Assembly: GCA_025459035.1 (NCBI GenBank)
Contig: JALORJ010000084.1
Coordinates: 1-9,438 of the forward strand
Length of the DNA: 9,438 bases
Reading direction: 5' to 3'
DNA from: Burkholderiales bacterium
GTDB lineage: Bacteria; Pseudomonadota; Gammaproteobacteria; Burkholderiales; Ga0077523
The position numbers were made by a program, and so were the translations under genes. Within the stretch, counting starts at the first letter, position 1, and each line of letters begins with the position of its first letter. Below, piece after piece: positions 6,763 to 9,438 of this stretch. Under the pieces are notes generated by a model, which was given only the letters and a program-made list of their open reading frames with translations, had not been told where the DNA came from and made no database searches.

Positions 6763-6919
6763 AACCTGTGAAGGAATTCGCCGCGCCCGAGCGAGCGCGA
6801 CCGGCGGTGTCGATCAAGGCGCGAAGCGCAGCCGTGGCGGGCTCCACGGTGAGCATCCGCAACGCCGAGCGGCGTCGTCAGGTGCGTTCGAGCGGGTGTG
6901 GGGGATGGCTTCACAGGTT
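6763..6919. mobile_element. 157-bp palindromic MITE/ERIC-like element
   Basis: The ends are a perfect 11-bp inverted repeat, AACCTGTGAAG (6763-6773) and CTTCACAGGTT (6909-6919). Pairing continues inward in the same register with no gaps to 6815/6867. Of 53 positions, 36 are Watson-Crick, 9 are G-T and 8 are mismatched. The apex (6816-6866) carries two further hairpins: GCGC-GAA-GCGC (6819-6829) and CCGTGG-CGGGCT-CCACGG (6832-6849). TCAG flanks it on both sides (6759-6762, 6921-6924, the right copy after one extra T); the right copy contains the rimI stop codon. I see no open frame worth calling. The size and design recall ERIC (about 127 bp) and Correia (about 105-156 bp) elements: non-autonomous, structured and intergenic. 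It may be a transposase-mobilised MITE or a chromosomal palindromic repeat. Copy number cannot be judged from one window, and no second copy is present here. Confidence 0.7.
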
Positions 6920-6920
6920 T

Positions 6921-7388
6921 TCAGAGGTCGCGGCCCATCAGCAGCGCATCCTCGCGGCCTCCGCCGGTGGCCGGGTAGTAGCCGCGGCGCACGGCGAGCT
7001 CGCGAAATCCGCTGCCGGCGTACAGCGCCCGACCGGGCGCGTTCGACGGCCGCACCTCGAGGAACATCGCACGGGCGGCGAACTCGCGGGCCCGGTCGAC
7101 GAAGAACGCCAGCAGCTCGCGCCCCAGACCCTGACGCTGCGCATGGCGCGCCACGCTCAGGTTGAGCAGGTGCGCCTCCTCGACGCCCATCATCATCACG
7201 CCGTAGCCGACCAGCACGCTGCCGCGCTCGGCGATCCACGCCGAGTACCCGGCCGACAGCGAGTCCTCGAAGTTGCCGCGCGTCCACGGGTGCGAGTACA
7301 GGTCGGTCTCGAGCGCCATCACGCGGTCGACGTCGTGCGGGTACATCGGGCGCAACCGGGCGGGTGTGGCGATCGGCAGTGCGCTCAC
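6921..7388 (-). CDS. rimI: Ribosomal-protein-S18-alanine N-acetyltransferase
   Basis: 155 residues, a normal-length GNAT protein. RimI acetylates the N-terminal alanine of ribosomal protein S18 using acetyl-CoA in the cytoplasm. The acetyl-CoA loop is RHAQRQGLGREL (81-92). The catalytic glutamate and tyrosine positions are met by E111 in FLEVRPSNAPG and Y123 in ALYAGSGF. The ending GYYPATGGGREDALLM is the typical RimI tail. The start is GTG 7388, which overlaps the tsaB stop as GTGA, implying translational coupling. Family context (tsaB-rimI adjacency) supports RimI over a generic acetyltransferase. The stop TGA (6923-6921) abuts the right end of the palindromic element, so the element's insertion left the reading frame intact. 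Confidence 0.93.
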   Translation of the reverse strand: MSALPIATPARLRPMYPHDVDRVMALETDLYSHPWTRGNFEDSLSAGYSAWIAERGSVLVGYGVMMMGVEEAHLLNLSVARHAQRQGLGRELLAFFVDRAREFAARAMFLEVRPSNAPGRALYAGSGFRELAVRRGYYPATGGGREDALLMGRDL

Positions 7389-8107
7389 GCCGCCGCCCCG
7401 GCCCGCGCCCGGCGCAGCGCCTCGCGCTCGACGGTGGTCTGCGCCACGCGATCGCGCACGTAGCGCGGCTGCAGCGCCTCGGGCGGTGCGCGGAAGCCGT
7501 CGGGCTCGCGCGCGCACGCCACGGCCAGCACATGGCGCGCTTCGGGGAGCACGTCGGGGACCACCCGGGCGAGCCCTGGCCCGAGCGCAGCGGGCAGCAG
7601 CGCCGCGAAGCGGTCGAAGCCGTTGCCGGCGCCGACCCACGCGATCGCCGCATCGAGCGCCGGCGGTTGCGCGACCGGCACGAGGCACGCGTCGACGAGC
7701 GCTCGCATGCGGCCGCCGTCGCGCGCGAAGGCCGCGAAGTACAGCTCGTCCATGCGCGCATCGAGGGCGGCGACGACGTGGGGCTCGGGGCAGGCCGCCG
7801 CGACCGCGTCGAGCGTGCCCACCGCCGCGACCGGCAGGTCCGCACCGAAGGCAAGCCCCTGCGCGACCGACACTCCGATGCGCAGCCCGGTGAACATCCC
7901 GGGGCCGATCGACACCGCGATGCCGTCGAGCTGCGTGAAGCCGAGCGCCGCCTCGGCCAGCAGCGCGTGGACCATCGGCAGCAGCAGCGTCGAGTGCTGC
8001 GGCCCGGCGTGCGCGATGCGCTGCCGCACGTCGCCCGCGGCCATCAGCGCGACGGAGCAGTGTTCGGTGGCGGTGTCGAGCGCGAGCAGGTTCAACGCAA
8101 GGAGCAT
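7385..8107 (-). CDS. tsaB: tRNA t6A37 biosynthesis protein TsaB
   Basis: 240 residues, normal length. TsaB is the ASKHA-fold partner that binds TsaD and TsaE; together they transfer threonylcarbamoyl to A37 of ANN-decoding tRNAs. Signatures are LALDTATEHCSVAL (8-21), QHSTLLLPMVHALL (37-50), GIAVSIGPGMFTGLRIG (62-78) and DARMDELYFAAF (116-127). The usual GPGSFTGLR loop has Met at the Ser position. The start is ATG 8107, which gives an N-terminus MLLALNLLALD slightly longer than the common MLLALD; a downstream in-frame start is not obvious. No strong Shine-Dalgarno is visible. It is the first gene of the minus-strand block and overlaps rimI by 4 bases (GTGA). It is divergent from the binding-protein gene at 8305. 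Confidence 0.95.
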   Translation of the reverse strand: MLLALNLLALDTATEHCSVALMAAGDVRQRIAHAGPQHSTLLLPMVHALLAEAALGFTQLDGIAVSIGPGMFTGLRIGVSVAQGLAFGADLPVAAVGTLDAVAAACPEPHVVAALDARMDELYFAAFARDGGRMRALVDACLVPVAQPPALDAAIAWVGAGNGFDRFAALLPAALGPGLARVVPDVLPEARHVLAVACAREPDGFRAPPEALQPRYVRDRVAQTTVEREALRRARAGAAA

Positions 8108-8304
8108 CCGGGGCGATCGCGGCGTCGCGACCGGTGCGCGGCGATCAGGGAAGGTCACGGGATTCTGCCAGCGGGCTCGCCGTCCACGGTCGCGCCGCAC
8201 GCCGCGGGCGGACGCGGCCGCGGCTAATCTCCGCTGCGCTCGCCGCGCCCGATGCGGCCCGCGGCATCGACGCCCCCACCTACATGCTTCGAGGAGGATC
8301 TCCC
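8108..8304. promoter_or_regulatory. tsaB / binding-protein divergent regulatory region
   Basis: A 197-bp gap between divergent genes. It must hold a promoter for each, but it is extremely GC-rich and I find no convincing -35/-10 pair. TAATCT (8225-8230) is the only -10-like hexamer toward the right-hand gene. Dyads are present: GCCGCGGG (8201-8208) with CCCGCGGC (8257-8264), and GATGC (8251-8255) with GCATC (8264-8268). Either could be an operator or a chance event in GC-rich DNA. Confidence 0.35.
8291..8297 (+). promoter_or_regulatory. Shine-Dalgarno GAGGAGG deciding the GTG start
   Basis: GAGGAGG ends 7 bases before GTG 8305, ideal spacing. It supports GTG 8305 over the in-frame ATG at 8284, which would place this ribosome site inside the coding region. 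Confidence 0.8.
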
Positions 8305-9438
8305 GTGCTTCGCATCCTGTCGTTCGTCGCGCTCGCCGCCACCGCGGTGTGCGCTGCCGTCACCGCCCACGCGCAGGACAAGCCGCTGCGCATCGGCGTC
8401 ATCACCTTCCTGTCGGGCCCCGCCGCGGGTCCCTTCGGAGTGCCCGCGAAGAACGCGGCGGACCTGCTGGTGGAGGCCTTCAACAAGGGCGGCGCGGTGC
8501 CGGGCTACGAGCAGAAGGGCTTCGGCGGCCGGCCGATCGAGGTCGTCTACGTCGACGAGGCCGGCGGCCCGACCAAGGTCGTCACCGAGTACCGCAACCT
8601 CGTGAGTCGGCAGAACGTCGACATGGTCATCGGCGTGATCTCGTCGGGGGACTGCCTCGCGGTCGCACCGGTCGCCGAGGAACTCAAGAAGGTCACCGTG
8701 CTGTTCGACTGCGCGACCAACCGGCTGTTCGAGGAAGCGTCGTACAAGTACGTGTTCCGCACGACGACGATGGCGACGCAGGAGAACGTGGCGGCCGCGC
8801 GCTACGTCGCCGACGTGTACCCGAACCTGAAGAACTACTCGGGCGTGAACCCGAACTACGCGTGGGGGCAGGACGCGTGGTCGGACTTCACCGAAGCGAT
8901 GAAGGTGCTCAAGCCCCAGGCGGTCGCCGGCACCAACATGACGCCGAAGCTCGGCGCCGGGCAGTACAGCACCGAGGTCTCGGCGCTGCTGTCGAGCGAC
9001 GGCGAGATCCTGCAGAACTCCCTGTGGGGCGGCGACCTCGAGGCCTTCGTGCTGCAGAGCGCGCCGCGCGGGCTGCTGAAGAAGGCGCCGAACATGATCA
9101 TCTGCGGTGACACGATCCTCGAGAAGCTCGGCGCGCAGCTGCCCGACGGGACGATGATCGGTGCGCGCGGTCCCAACGGTCCGTTCGCCGCGAACAACGC
9201 GCTGAACGCGTGGTTCACGAAGGCGTACTCGGAGCGCTTCAAGGCCACCCCGGTCTACCCGACCTACCACATGGCGAGCGCGTGGCTCGGCGCGAAGGCT
9301 GCGTGGGAGAAGGCGATGAAGGCGAAGAAGGCCGATCCGACGGACGACGAGGTCATCGCCGCGTTCGAGTACTCGAAGTTCGACACCCCGTCCGGGACGA
9401 TCGACATGTCGCTCGGCAAGGGCCACCAGGCGGTGCAG
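8305..9438 (+). CDS. LivK-like periplasmic binding protein of an ABC transporter, 3' end missing
   Basis: 378 residues are visible before the right edge. It is a type 1 periplasmic binding protein (LivJ/LivK, HAAT family) that delivers a solute to an ABC permease. The Sec signal is MLRILSFVALAATAVCAAV with probable cleavage at AHA|QD (after residue 23). The mature start DKPLRIGVITFLSGPAAGPF is typical, as are NAADLLVEAFN, RPIEVVYVDEAGGPTK and VDMVIGVISSG. Lobe-crossing segments include YAWGQDAWSDF (185-195). Cysteines are at C117, C136 and C267. The missing end should be short, since relatives are about 400-430 residues. The ligand is not determinable; besides branched-chain amino acids, relatives bind amides, aromatics or other acids. 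Permease and ATPase genes would be expected beyond the window. The start is GTG 8305, set by GAGGAGG. An in-frame ATG at 8284 would give MLRGGSPVLRILSFV. Confidence 0.9.
   Translation, partial: MLRILSFVALAATAVCAAVTAHAQDKPLRIGVITFLSGPAAGPFGVPAKNAADLLVEAFNKGGAVPGYEQKGFGGRPIEVVYVDEAGGPTKVVTEYRNLVSRQNVDMVIGVISSGDCLAVAPVAEELKKVTVLFDCATNRLFEEASYKYVFRTTTMATQENVAAARYVADVYPNLKNYSGVNPNYAWGQDAWSDFTEAMKVLKPQAVAGTNMTPKLGAGQYSTEVSALLSSDGEILQNSLWGGDLEAFVLQSAPRGLLKKAPNMIICGDTILEKLGAQLPDGTMIGARGPNGPFAANNALNAWFTKAYSERFKATPVYPTYHMASAWLGAKAAWEKAMKAKKADPTDDEVIAAFEYSKFDTPSGTIDMSLGKGHQAVQ

Noticed and set aside
5718..7463. A 581-codon plus-strand frame opposite lemA, udg4, rimI and the palindromic element
   Set aside because: It shadows four well-supported minus-strand sequences, is rich in Arg and has no recognisable fold.
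8108..8304. Small gene or riboswitch in the 197-bp gap before the binding protein
   Set aside because: No start with a ribosome site and no riboswitch-like conserved core; only generic GC-rich dyads.
1..9438. CRISPR arrays, tRNA or rRNA genes, integrase or att sites
   Set aside because: No spaced direct repeats, no tRNA-like cloverleaf or CCA end, no rRNA-like stretch and no recombinase motif were seen on either strand.

Overview
The window is a very GC-rich (roughly 70 % by eye), densely coded piece of a bacterial chromosome. The alr/lplT divergent pair, the tsaB-rimI-udg (family 4) order and the LivK-type binding protein all suggest a betaproteobacterium, most likely of the order Burkholderiales. 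This is inference from gene content; there is no rRNA or other marker to settle it. I see no CRISPR array, tRNA, rRNA, phage gene or transposase gene.

Layout, left to right. A partial dihydrodipicolinate-synthase-like aldolase/lyase runs off the left edge on the minus strand. Divergent from it is a small HExxH metallopeptidase on the plus strand, whose 3' end overlaps convergently with alr (alanine racemase, minus). alr is divergent from lplT (lysophospholipid transporter, plus) across a 100-bp promoter gap. lplT converges, with a 25-bp gap, on a long minus-strand block. Read in its own direction this block is tsaB - rimI - [157-bp palindromic element] - udg4 - lemA - TPM protein 1 - TPM protein 2. 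Divergent from tsaB, a LivK-like periplasmic binding protein starts at 8305 and runs off the right edge.

Functionally the minus-strand block splits into an information-processing half (tsaB for tRNA t6A37, rimI N-terminal acetyltransferase, uracil-DNA glycosylase) and an envelope half (lemA lipoprotein plus two TPM-domain proteins). alr (D-alanine for peptidoglycan) and lplT (recycling of lysophospholipids) are also cell-envelope functions. The outer genes (DHDPS-like enzyme, LivK-like protein) look like the edges of catabolic or uptake loci.

Most of the window is ordinary housekeeping DNA. The feature that gene calls do not explain lies between rimI and udg4. It is a 157-bp sequence ending in perfect 11-bp inverted repeats. 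Its outer 53 positions pair in one ungapped register, with 36 Watson-Crick and 9 G-T pairs. It carries two further hairpins at its apex and is flanked by a TCAG on each side. It looks like a miniature inverted-repeat or ERIC/Correia-like element inserted at the rimI stop codon. Its wobble pairs favour folding of the strand opposite to the operon transcript. Other points worth a look are a DHDPS-family active site lacking the usual Thr-Thr and Tyr residues, the lemA-TPM-TPM cluster, and the 64-bp convergent overlap of the metallopeptidase with alr.
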